A stretch of DNA of 64,000 nucleotides from Peterkaempfera bronchialis (GTDB lineage Bacteria > Actinomycetota > Actinomycetes > Streptomycetales > Streptomycetaceae). A program made the translations under genes and the position numbers. Shown here one piece after another: positions 9,932 through 18,060 of this stretch. The notes beneath the pieces were generated by a model. That model saw only the letters and a program-made list of their open reading frames with translations, searched no databases and had not been told where the DNA came from. The stretch spans positions 5,022,001 through 5,086,000 of the forward strand of contig NZ_CP031264.1 in the NCBI RefSeq assembly GCF_003258605.2, read 5' to 3'. The first letter of the stretch is position 1, and the number at the start of each line of letters is the position of its first letter.

Positions 9932-10049
9932 CCCCGACCCGCGCCCGTCCGCCCCGGGCCCGTCCGCCCCGGGCCCGGCAGGCCCACCGCCTGCCGGGCC
10001 CGAGGTGTTGACCGACCCGGTCCGCACCTGCCCCGATAGGGTGATCGGC

Positions 10050-10763
10050 ATGCTCGTCGCCGCCGCCGTGTGCCCCTGCCCGCCGCTGCTCCTCCCCGAG
10101 GCCGCCGCCGGTGCGGCCCCCGAGCTGGACGCGCTGCGCGCGGCCTGCGACCAGGCCGTGCAGGCCCTGCGCGCCGCCCGGCCGGACCTGCTGATCGTGG
10201 TGGGCGCCGCCGAGCCGGGCGGGCATGGCCGTGACTTCGCGGCGGGCGCCCGCGCGGACTTCCGCGCCTTCGGCGTGGACGTCGCCGTACGGCTGGGCCC
10301 GGACGGCGACCGCGCTGAGGGGCCGGAGCTGCCGCCGTCCGCCGCCGTGGGCGCCTGGCTGCTGGAGCGCGCCGACTGGTCCGGCCCGTGCGCCGCGCAC
10401 TGCCCCGCCGCCGACGCCCCGGCGGCGGACTGCCTGGCCACCGGCCGGGAGCTGGCCGCCCGGGCGCCCCGCACCGCGCTGCTGGTGATGGGGGACGGCA
10501 GCGCCTGCCGCTCGCTGAAGGCGCCCGGGTACCTGGACGACCGCGCCGAGGGCTTCGACGCCTCGGTGGCCGCCGCCCTCGGCGCAGCCGACACCGCCGC
10601 GCTGGCCGGGCTTGACGTCCGGCAGGCCGCCGAACTCCAGGCGCGGGGCCGCGCTCCCTGGCAGGTGCTGGCGGGCGCCGCCGAGGGGGCGTACCTCGAC
10701 GGGCGGCTGCTCCGTGAGGAGGCGCCGTACGGGGTCGGCTACTTCGTCGCCGTCTGGAGCTGA
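10050..10763 (+). CDS. LigB/class III extradiol dioxygenase-fold protein, function unknown
   Basis: Protein of 237 residues, Ala-rich, in the LigB (class III extradiol dioxygenase) superfamily by overall pattern: an N-terminal strand ending CPCPPLLLPEAA, a central LIVVGAAEPG, TALLVMGDGS and a C-terminal APYGVGYFVAVW. The first motif usually carries a metal-binding histidine (HPP); here it is CPP, so the normal iron site is unlikely to be complete. Enzymatic ring cleavage should not be assumed. I recall a similar gene next to miaA in mycobacteria (Rv2728c), which suggests a conserved link with tRNA modification or with dapF-hflX. I chose the ATG at 10050; an upstream in-frame start at 10005 is possible but less likely. 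Confidence 0.72.
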   Translation: MLVAAAVCPCPPLLLPEAAAGAAPELDALRAACDQAVQALRAARPDLLIVVGAAEPGGHGRDFAAGARADFRAFGVDVAVRLGPDGDRAEGPELPPSAAVGAWLLERADWSGPCAAHCPAADAPAADCLATGRELAARAPRTALLVMGDGSACRSLKAPGYLDDRAEGFDASVAAALGAADTAALAGLDVRQAAELQARGRAPWQVLAGAAEGAYLDGRLLREEAPYGVGYFVAVWS

Positions 10764-10781
10764 GCCGCCCCGGCTGATCCG

Positions 10782-10846
10782 CCCGGCCCGCCCGGCCCGC
10801 CCGGCCCGCCCGGCCCGCCCGGCCCGGCCGCCCGGCCGCCCGGCTC
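10782..10846. repeat. 9-bp GC-only tandem repeat
   Basis: About five copies of CCCGGCCCG followed by degenerate CCCGGCCG units fill the space between two convergent genes. The repeat may fold strongly, but no clean terminator can be assigned. Confidence 0.8.
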
Positions 10847-11159
10847 AGGCCGGGGGTGTGGCGCTCGGCCCGCCGTCGGCCTCCGGACCCGTTGCCGTGC
10901 CGCCGCCCGGTGTGCCCGGCGTGGTGCCCGGTGTGGTGCCCGGCGTGGTCGGGGTGCCGCCCGGCCCATGCTGCTTGGACGCCAGGTCGTCCACGGCGTG
11001 CTTGGCCTTCTCGGCGCTGTGCTCGATCTTGTCGCTGTACTTGCCCTTGGTGGCCTTGTCGATCGCCTCGCCGACCTTGTCCACCCCGTGGTCGATCCGG
11101 TCGCCGTGCTTCCCGGCGAGTTCGGTGGCCTTCTCCTTCAGCCTCTCCACCATGCCCAT
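10845..11159 (-). CDS. MT0933-like antitoxin family protein
   Basis: Small 104-residue protein. The N-terminal ~65 residues are charged and helical (MGMVERLKEKATELAGKHGD, then IDHGVDKVGEAIDKATKGKY) and match the MT0933/Rv0909-like antitoxin family (PF14013) in pattern. The C-terminus is low complexity with PGTTPGT repeats. No partner toxin is beside it: the neighbours are the LigB-fold protein and miaA. In Streptomyces such proteins are common orphans and the antitoxin label may not reflect function. The ATG at 11159 has GGAGGAGAC just upstream. Confidence 0.75.
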   Translation of the reverse strand: MGMVERLKEKATELAGKHGDRIDHGVDKVGEAIDKATKGKYSDKIEHSAEKAKHAVDDLASKQHGPGGTPTTPGTTPGTTPGTPGGGTATGPEADGGPSATPPA

Positions 11160-11236
11160 GGTCTCCTCCTCCGTGATGTCCTCAGGAGACTCCCCTGCCC
11201 GGGCAGGCGCCTCTTACAACCTGCCAGACTGGGGGT

Positions 11237-12184
11237 GTGACCAGCCAGGACCCCTCCCGCCCCGCCCCGCCCCGTGTCGTCGCCGTGGTCGGCGCGACCG
11301 CCGCCGGCAAGTCAGACCTGGCGGTGGCCCTCGCCCGCGAGCTGGGCGGGGAGGTGGTCAACACCGACTCCATGCAGCTCTACCGGGGCATGGACATCGG
11401 CACCGCCAAGCTCACCCCCGAGGAGCGCGGCGGCATCCCGCACCATCTGCTGGACGTCTGGGACGTCACCGAGGCCGCCAGCGTGGCCGAATACCAGCGG
11501 CTGGCCCGGGCCGTCATCGACCGGCTGCTCGCCCAGGGCCGTACCCCGGTGCTGGTCGGCGGTTCCGGGCTGTATGTCCGCGCCGCCGTCGACGTGATGG
11601 AGTTCCCCGGCACCGACGCGGCCGTGCGGGCCAGGCTGGAGGGCGAGCTGGAGCAGCACGGCTCCGGCGCGCTGCACGCCCGGCTGGCCGCCCTGGACCC
11701 GGCCGCCGCCGAAGCGATCCTGCCCGGCAACGGCCGCCGGATCGTCCGGGCCCTGGAGGTGGTGGAGATCACCGGCCGCCCCTTCACCGCCCACCTCCCC
11801 GGCCACACCTCGGTGTACGACACCGTCCAACTCGGCGTGGCGGTGCCCCGGCCGGAGCTGGACGCCAGGATCGCGCTGCGGGTGGACCGGATGTGGCAGG
11901 CGGGCCTGCTGGACGAGGTCCGCGCGCTGGAGAAGGCGGGGCTGCGGGAGGGCCGCACCGCTTCCCGGGCGCTCGGCTACCAGCAGGTACTGGCCCACTT
12001 CGCGGGGGAGTGCGGGGAGGACGAGGCACGGGCCGAGACGGTCCGGGCCACCCGGCGCTTCGCCCGCCGCCAGGAGTCCTGGTTCCGCCGTGACCCACGG
12101 ATCCACTGGCTGCCGGGAGAGGCCGGTTTCGACCCCTCCGACCTGCTGGAACGTGCCCTGGAGCGGGTCCGCGCCGGGGGGTGA
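11237..12184 (+). CDS. miaA: tRNA dimethylallyltransferase MiaA
   Basis: Transfers the dimethylallyl group to N6 of A37 in tRNAs, giving i6A, the substrate of MiaB encoded 1.3 kb upstream. It has 315 residues, typical for the family. Visible motifs are the P-loop GATAAGKSDLAV, the substrate-binding DSMQLYRGMDIGTAK, GGSGLYVRA and RRFARRQESWFRR near the C-terminus. The start is the GTG at 11237. It opens a run of same-strand genes through a small membrane protein, dapF, rshA and hflX, a core order also seen in mycobacteria. Confidence 0.96.
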   Translation: MTSQDPSRPAPPRVVAVVGATAAGKSDLAVALARELGGEVVNTDSMQLYRGMDIGTAKLTPEERGGIPHHLLDVWDVTEAASVAEYQRLARAVIDRLLAQGRTPVLVGGSGLYVRAAVDVMEFPGTDAAVRARLEGELEQHGSGALHARLAALDPAAAEAILPGNGRRIVRALEVVEITGRPFTAHLPGHTSVYDTVQLGVAVPRPELDARIALRVDRMWQAGLLDEVRALEKAGLREGRTASRALGYQQVLAHFAGECGEDEARAETVRATRRFARRQESWFRRDPRIHWLPGEAGFDPSDLLERALERVRAGG

Positions 12185-12394
12185 GCGCACCGTTCCGGCC
12201 AAGGGACGGTGCATACGCCTCGCGCACGTGCAGGTGCAGAGGGACACCGCGGTCACGACCCGATCACGTCATGGCCACGGATCACCCGAGGACCCCGGGT
12301 GACGCGTGGTGACCTCAGGTGGGCATGCCATCATCGAGCACGTCAGGCTGACAAACTCTTGTCGCACCATGCGTCGAATGTCCGGGGAGGCCTC

Positions 12395-12910
12395 GTGTCG
12401 ACGGGTACCGGCCCCGAAGCCCCTGCCGAGCTCGGCGGTGCCCCCCGGCCCCCGCTCGGTCCCCAGGACGCCTATGAGGGCGGCGCTTTCGGCGGCGACG
12501 CCTTCGGTGGCACCTTCGATGGCAACGCCTTCGGCGGTGACACCTTCGAGGGGGACGGCCCGGAGGGCGTGGTCCACGAGCGCGAGATCCGCCCCCGCCG
12601 CAGACTGCGCTGGTGGCAGACGCTGCCGATCGCGGTCATCGGCATCTTCGGCTCGCTGATGTTCGCCTTCCCGCTGGCCTTCGAGTCCGGTGACGGCGGC
12701 GCCGTCGTCGGCATGCTCGGCCTGCTGCTCACCTCGGCCTCCGTCGGCTGGGGCGCCATGGCCGCCCGCCGGGTCGGCTACGCCTGGCCCGGCCTGCCGC
12801 GCCGGGGTTCGGGGGAGCGTGCGAGCTGGCGCGCGGTGGCCGCGTACACCCTGATCGGACTGGTCGCCATCGGCCTCGCCGTGTGGCGGGTGGCCCTCCT
12901 CAAGAGCTGA
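12395..12910 (+). CDS. Small membrane protein with Gly-Phe repeats, unknown function
   Basis: Protein of 171 residues. A GTG at 12395 follows a perfect GGGGAGG Shine-Dalgarno. The N-terminal 60 residues are soluble and contain irregular AFGGD/TFDGN/AFGGD/TFEGD repeats, reminiscent of Gly/Phe-rich disordered linkers. Then come a basic cluster (RPRRRLRWW) and three transmembrane helices (about residues 74-93, 98-118 and 148-168). No enzymatic motif is visible. It lies between miaA and dapF, 210 nt after miaA and 46 nt before dapF. I do not recognise a named family beyond 'actinobacterial membrane protein'. Confidence 0.75.
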   Translation: MSTGTGPEAPAELGGAPRPPLGPQDAYEGGAFGGDAFGGTFDGNAFGGDTFEGDGPEGVVHEREIRPRRRLRWWQTLPIAVIGIFGSLMFAFPLAFESGDGGAVVGMLGLLLTSASVGWGAMAARRVGYAWPGLPRRGSGERASWRAVAAYTLIGLVAIGLAVWRVALLKS

Positions 12911-12956
12911 CGGGCCGACTGCCTCCCGCTGCCCGGAGCCCCGTACGCTGGGATCC

Positions 12957-13865
12957 GTGAGCGACGACATCGCGGGCAGCGTCCACGGTCTGCCCTTCCT
13001 CAAGGGCCATGGCACCGAGAACGACTTTGTGATCGTGCCGGACCCGGACGGCCTGCTGGACATCGGCCCCGGAGCGGTCGCCCGGCTCTGCGACCGCCGC
13101 GCGGGCATCGGCGGCGACGGCCTGCTGCATGTGGTCCGCTCCGCCGCCCACCCCGAGTCCGCCGCCCTGGCTGGCGAGGCCGAGTGGTTCATGGACTACC
13201 GCAACGCCGACGGCTCCATCGCCGAGATGTGCGGCAATGGCGTCCGGGTCTTCGCCCGCTACCTGGTGCACGCCGGGTACGCCGAGCCCGGTGACCTGCC
13301 GGTCGCCACCCGCGCCGGGGTCCGCCGGGTGCACATCGCCAAGGACGGCCCGGACGGGCGGCCCGGCGGGATCACCGTGGACATGGGGCGCGCGGTGCTG
13401 CCCGGCCCCGACGGGATCGAGGTCGCGGTGGGCCCCCGCCGCTGGCCGGCCCGGAACGTCAACATGGGCAACCCGCACGCCGTGGCCTTTGTCGCCGACC
13501 TCGACCACGCCGGAGACCTGCTGTCCGCGCCGTCGGTAGCCCCGGCCGGGGTCTACCCCGACGGGGTGAATGTGGAGTTCGTGGTGGACCGGGGGCCCGC
13601 GCATGTGGCCATGCGGGTCCATGAGCGCGGCTCGGGCGAGACCCGCTCCTGCGGCACCGGCGCCTGCGCGGTCGCCGTCGCCGCTGCCCGCCGGGACGGC
13701 GCCGACCCCGCCGTCACGGGCCGCCCCGCCGAGTACACCGTGGACCTGCCCGGCGGACGGCTGCTGATCACCGAGCACCCCGACGGCCGGGTGGAGATGA
13801 CCGGTCCGGCGGTGATCGTGGCCGAGGGCGTCATCGACCCGGGCTGGCTGACGGCAGCGGGCTGA
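12957..13865 (+). CDS. dapF: Diaminopimelate epimerase DapF
   Basis: Interconverts LL- and meso-diaminopimelate for lysine and peptidoglycan synthesis. The 302-residue protein carries both catalytic cysteines: Cys92 in EMCGNG and Cys232 in RSCGTGACAV, plus GTENDFV near the N-terminus and MGNPHAV. The start is a GTG at 12957 (VSDDIAGSVHG). Streptomyces peptidoglycan contains LL-DAP, so the enzyme mainly serves lysine biosynthesis in that genus. It precedes the stringent-response gene by 176 nt. Confidence 0.96.
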   Translation: MSDDIAGSVHGLPFLKGHGTENDFVIVPDPDGLLDIGPGAVARLCDRRAGIGGDGLLHVVRSAAHPESAALAGEAEWFMDYRNADGSIAEMCGNGVRVFARYLVHAGYAEPGDLPVATRAGVRRVHIAKDGPDGRPGGITVDMGRAVLPGPDGIEVAVGPRRWPARNVNMGNPHAVAFVADLDHAGDLLSAPSVAPAGVYPDGVNVEFVVDRGPAHVAMRVHERGSGETRSCGTGACAVAVAAARRDGADPAVTGRPAEYTVDLPGGRLLITEHPDGRVEMTGPAVIVAEGVIDPGWLTAAG

Positions 13866-14041
13866 CGCGGGGTCCGGTCCGAGGCGGTGGTGCGCCCTCC
13901 CCAGGGCGCGGATCGTTGAATCCCCCCGTTCGGGTGATCCTGCTGACGCTCCGGAGGTGAGCCCTCGCCGGTCGTGGTGGTCTCGGTAGCATGGACCACC
14001 GGGGTCGGTACTCGCTCCGGTGCTCGTTGCCGGAGGTGCCC

Positions 14042-16402
14042 ATGACCATCCACGCCGGTGATCCGTCGGCCCAAGCGCCCGCCCCGACGGCCCCCCAGCA
14101 GCCGGAGTACGCCGCCGCGCGACCGGCCCGCAGACTCGGACGCACGGCCCTGGGCAGAGCGGGGCGAGCCGCCCTGCTGGCCACCGGCCGCCCCCTGGTC
14201 CCCGATGCCATCGAACCCATCGTGCGGGCCCACCGCACCCACCACCCGCGCGCCGACCTGGCGTTGCTCGGCCGCGCCTACCAGAGCGCAGAGGCGGGCC
14301 ACCGGGGCCAGATGCGCAAGAGCGGCGAACCCTTCATCACCCACCCGCTGGCGGTGACGATGATCCTCGCCCAACTGGGCGCGGAGACCACCACCCTGGT
14401 CGCCTCCCTCCTCCATGACACCGTGGAGGACACCGAGATGACGCTGGATCAGGTCCGCGCCGAGTTCGGCGAGGAGGTCGCCTACCTGGTCGACGGCGTC
14501 ACCAAGCTGGCCAAGGTCGACTTCGGCGCGGCGGCGGAGGCCGAGACCTTCCGCAAGATGCTGGTCGCCACCGGCGACGACGTCCGGGTGATGGTGATCA
14601 AGCTCGCCGACCGGCTGCACAATATGCGGACTATCCGTCATATGAAGCCCGCCAGCCAGGTACGGATCGCCAAGGTCACCCGGGACGTGCTGATCCCACT
14701 CGCCGAGCGGCTCGGCATCCAGGTGGTGAAGACCGAGCTGGAGGACATCGTCTTCGCCACCCTGCACCCCGAGGAGTACGGGCGCACCAGCGTCCTGGTG
14801 GCCGCCGGGGAGACCGCCACCGGGCCGCTCGCGGAGTTCTCCGGACGGCTGCGCCGCCAGCTCGCCGAAGCCGGGGTCGCCGCCGAGGTCACCGTCCGGC
14901 CCCGGCACTGCGTCTCGGCCCACCGGGTCCTGCTCAAGCGGCTCGCCGCGCCCGGCCCCGACGGCCGCCCGCAGCGGCTGCGCCCCACCGACCTGGGCCG
15001 GGTGCTGGTCGTGGTGGAGGAGAACGCCGACTGCTATGCGGCCCTCGGCGAGCTGCACACCTGCTGGACGCCGCTGCCCGGCGAGTTCAAGGACTTTGTG
15101 GCCGCCCCCAAGTTCAACCTCTACCAGTCGCTGCACACGGCGGTGGCCGACGAGCGGGGCGATGTGGTGGAGGTGCTGGTACGCACCCGGACGATGCACC
15201 GGGTCGCCGAGTTCGGCGTGGTGGCGCTGGGCAGCCCGCGCCAGCCGGAGACCCCCGACCCCGGCCGCGACGAGCTGGACCGCACCGACCCGGCCCGCCC
15301 CGGCTGGCTCACCCGGCTGCTGGACTGGCAGCGGGACACCCCCGACCCCGATGCCTTCTGGTCCACGCTGACCGCCGACCTCTCCGACGACCGGGAGATC
15401 ACCGCCGTCACCGAGGAGGGCGCCACCCTCACCCTGCGGGCCGGGGCCACCTGCGTCGATGCGGCCTATGCGCTGGGCGAGCAGGTCGGCCACCGCTGTA
15501 TCGGCGCCCGGGTCAACGGGCGGCTGGCCGCGCTCTCCACCCAGCTCTCCGACGGCGATGTGGTCGGCGTCCTCACCGAGCCGGGGCCGGGCGAGCCGTC
15601 CGGCCCCTCGCCGGAGTGGCTTCGCCATGTCCGTACGCCGCGCGCCCGGCTGGCCATCGAGCACTGGCTCGCCCGCCACCCGCCGGCCGCCCGGGCAGCT
15701 ACCGCCGCCGCCCCGGCGGCCGTGCCCGGGGCACCCCGGCCGGCCGGGCCGCCGCCCTCCGCCGGGATCGCCGGGATCGCCGGGACCGCCGGGACCGCCG
15801 GAGCCCCAGGGGAGGCGGCGGGGCCGGTGGAGGTCCGCGACCACCCGGACGTCCCGGTGCGGCTGGCCCGCTGCTGCACCCCGGTACCGCCGGACCGGGT
15901 CACCGGCTTCGCCGTCAGCGGCGGCGCCGTCACCGTGCACCGCCGGGACTGCCCCACCGCCCAGCAGATGCGGGCCGCCGGGCGGTCGCCGGTGGAGGTC
16001 GGCTGGACCGCCGGGCCCAGCCGCCGGGGCTACCGGGTCACCCTGCTGGCGGACGCCCTCAACCGCCCCCGCCTGCTCGCCGACCTCACCGCCGCCATCG
16101 CCGCCGAGGGCGTGGGTATCGTCTCGGCCGCCGTGGAGCCCCCGCAGGAGCTGCGGGTCCGCCACACCTACACGGTGGAGCTGACCGACCCGGGCGCGCT
16201 GCCGTCGCTGATGCGGGCGGTGCTGCGGGTCTCCGGGGTGTACGACGTCTACCGGCCGGGGCCCGGGCCGGGGGCCGCCCGCCGCCGGGCGGGCCGCCCG
16301 GCGGGGTCCGTAAATGGGGATGACCCTGCGGCATCGGCCGTGCGACCATCATCGGGAATCCGCAGCCGGTCTGCGGCGTTCACCGTAAGTACCGAGGGAT
16401 AG
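14042..16402 (+). CDS. rshA: RelA/SpoT-family (p)ppGpp hydrolase/synthetase, RshA-like
   Basis: Long RelA/SpoT homologue of 786 residues; the start at 14042 has GGAGGTG ahead of it. The HD hydrolase domain is intact (His125-Asp126 in LLHDTVEDTE, later KLADRLHNM). The synthetase domain (~230-385) keeps FKDFVA, KFNLYQSLH and E.LVRT but is altered in the catalytic GRPKH...Y motif, which reads VRPRHCVSAHR. A TGS domain follows (~450-510), then an Ala/Gly/Pro linker, a conserved-cysteine segment (ARCCTPVP, RRDCPTA) and a C-terminal ACT/RRM region. Position after dapF corresponds to S. coelicolor rshA (SCO5794), the second RSH enzyme beside relA. It probably acts mainly as a hydrolase, or makes ppGpp under special conditions. 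Confidence 0.87.
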   Translation: MTIHAGDPSAQAPAPTAPQQPEYAAARPARRLGRTALGRAGRAALLATGRPLVPDAIEPIVRAHRTHHPRADLALLGRAYQSAEAGHRGQMRKSGEPFITHPLAVTMILAQLGAETTTLVASLLHDTVEDTEMTLDQVRAEFGEEVAYLVDGVTKLAKVDFGAAAEAETFRKMLVATGDDVRVMVIKLADRLHNMRTIRHMKPASQVRIAKVTRDVLIPLAERLGIQVVKTELEDIVFATLHPEEYGRTSVLVAAGETATGPLAEFSGRLRRQLAEAGVAAEVTVRPRHCVSAHRVLLKRLAAPGPDGRPQRLRPTDLGRVLVVVEENADCYAALGELHTCWTPLPGEFKDFVAAPKFNLYQSLHTAVADERGDVVEVLVRTRTMHRVAEFGVVALGSPRQPETPDPGRDELDRTDPARPGWLTRLLDWQRDTPDPDAFWSTLTADLSDDREITAVTEEGATLTLRAGATCVDAAYALGEQVGHRCIGARVNGRLAALSTQLSDGDVVGVLTEPGPGEPSGPSPEWLRHVRTPRARLAIEHWLARHPPAARAATAAAPAAVPGAPRPAGPPPSAGIAGIAGTAGTAGAPGEAAGPVEVRDHPDVPVRLARCCTPVPPDRVTGFAVSGGAVTVHRRDCPTAQQMRAAGRSPVEVGWTAGPSRRGYRVTLLADALNRPRLLADLTAAIAAEGVGIVSAAVEPPQELRVRHTYTVELTDPGALPSLMRAVLRVSGVYDVYRPGPGPGAARRRAGRPAGSVNGDDPAASAVRPSSGIRSRSAAFTVSTEG

Positions 16403-16473
16403 TCCGGACGCGATACCGGGCATGATCCCGCTGTCAGACCCGTTTCGGGCCCGTTCCAGACCCTAAGGACACG

Positions 16474-17982
16474 ATGACCTCCACGTTCGACAACCGCGAC
16501 CACTCCACCGGGCGCGCGGCGCACCGCCCGGAGGACCTCCGGGCGGCAGCCCTCATGGACGAGGACCTCGCGGTGATCGACGAGGACCTCGACCACTACG
16601 ACGGCGACCAGTACGACCGCAGCGACCGCGCCGCCCTGCGCCGCGTCGCCGGCCTCTCCACCGAGCTGGAGGACGTCACCGAGGTCGAGTACCGCCAGCT
16701 CCGCCTGGAGCGGGTGGTACTGGTCGGCGTATGGACCGACGGGACGGCCGAGGAGGCCGAGACCTCCCTCGCCGAGCTCGCCGCCCTCGCCGAGACGGCC
16801 GGGTCCCAGGTGCTGGACGGGGTGATCCAGCGCCGCGAGCGCCCCGACCCGGCGACCTACATCGGCTCCGGCAAGGCCAAGGAGCTGCGCGACATCGTCG
16901 CCTCGCAGGGCGCCGACACCGTCGTCTGCGACGGCGAACTCACCCCGGGCCAGCTGATCCACCTTGAGGACGTGGTGAAGGTCAAGGTCGTCGACCGGAC
17001 GGCCCTGATCCTGGACATCTTCGCCCAGCACGCCAAGTCCCGGGAGGGCAAGGCCCAGGTCTCGCTCGCCCAGATGCAGTACATGCTGCCGAGGCTGCGC
17101 GGCTGGGGCCAGTCGCTCTCCCGGCAGATGGGCGGCGGCGGCTCCAGCTCCTCGGGCGGCGGCATGGCCACCCGTGGTCCCGGTGAGACCAAGATCGAGA
17201 CCGACCGGCGGCGCATCCGCGAGAAGATGGCCAAGCTCCGCCGCGAGATCGCCGACATGAAGAAGGGCCGCGACACCAAGCGCCAGGAGCGCAAGCGCCA
17301 CCAGGTGCCGTCCGTGGCCATCGCCGGGTACACCAACGCCGGCAAGTCCTCGCTGCTCAACCGGCTCACCGGGGCGGGCGTCCTGGTGGAGAACGCGCTG
17401 TTCGCCACCCTGGACCCGACCGTGCGCCGCGCGGTCACCCCGGGCGGCCGCGTCTACACCATCGCCGACACGGTGGGCTTCGTCCGGCATCTGCCGCACC
17501 ACCTGGTCGAGGCGTTCCGCTCCACCATGGAGGAGGTCGGCGAGGCCGACCTCATCCTGCATGTGGTGGACGGCGCGCACCCCGACCCGGAGTCGCAGCT
17601 CGCCGCCGTCCGCGAGGTGGTCACCGAGGTCGGGGCGCAGAAGGTGCCGGAGATCGTGGTGATCAACAAGGCGGACGCCGCCGATCCGCTGGTGCTGCAG
17701 CGGCTGCTGCGCCGCGAGTCGCGCGCCATCGTGGTCTCGGCCCGTACCGGCGAGGGCATCGAGGAGCTGCTGCGGCTGGTGGAGGAGGAGCTGCCGAGGC
17801 CGTCCGTCGAGGTGGAGGCGCTGGTGCCGTACACCCGGGGCGACCTGGTCTCCCGGGTGCACGCCGAGGGCGAGCTCAGCGCCACCGAGCACACCGCCGA
17901 CGGCACCCTGCTGCGGGCCAAGGTCTCTGCGGAGCTGGCGGCCGAGCTGGAGCGCTACGCGGTGGCCGGCGCCCGCCACTGA
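16474..17982 (+). CDS. hflX: Ribosome-associated GTPase HflX
   Basis: GTPase that splits or rescues stalled ribosomes in other bacteria. The 502-residue protein has an actinobacterial acidic N-terminal extension (~60 residues), the HflX N-domain with the glycine-rich ATP-binding stretch (QMGGGGSSSSGGG, then GPGETKIETDRRRI), and a G domain with G1 GYTNAGKSS (GKS from residue 290), G3 DTVGF and G4 NKAD. An AAGGA Shine-Dalgarno precedes the ATG at 16474. It follows rshA by 71 nt and ends at a strong terminator. Confidence 0.95.
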   Translation: MTSTFDNRDHSTGRAAHRPEDLRAAALMDEDLAVIDEDLDHYDGDQYDRSDRAALRRVAGLSTELEDVTEVEYRQLRLERVVLVGVWTDGTAEEAETSLAELAALAETAGSQVLDGVIQRRERPDPATYIGSGKAKELRDIVASQGADTVVCDGELTPGQLIHLEDVVKVKVVDRTALILDIFAQHAKSREGKAQVSLAQMQYMLPRLRGWGQSLSRQMGGGGSSSSGGGMATRGPGETKIETDRRRIREKMAKLRREIADMKKGRDTKRQERKRHQVPSVAIAGYTNAGKSSLLNRLTGAGVLVENALFATLDPTVRRAVTPGGRVYTIADTVGFVRHLPHHLVEAFRSTMEEVGEADLILHVVDGAHPDPESQLAAVREVVTEVGAQKVPEIVVINKADAADPLVLQRLLRRESRAIVVSARTGEGIEELLRLVEEELPRPSVEVEALVPYTRGDLVSRVHAEGELSATEHTADGTLLRAKVSAELAAELERYAVAGARH

Positions 17983-17986
17983 GTAC

Positions 17987-18039
17987 GCACAAGGGCCGGG
18001 TCGCGATCGAACTGCTCGATCGCGACCCGGCCCTTGTGC
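17987..18039. terminator. Bidirectional terminator, 24-bp perfect stem
   Basis: Arms 17987-18010 and 18016-18039 are perfectly complementary over 24 bp with a 5-nt loop (ACTGC). It lies between the convergent hflX and protease genes and should stop both transcripts. The stem starts 4 nt after the hflX stop codon. Confidence 0.93.
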
Positions 18040-18060
18040 GTTGCTACCGCTGACGGCCGG

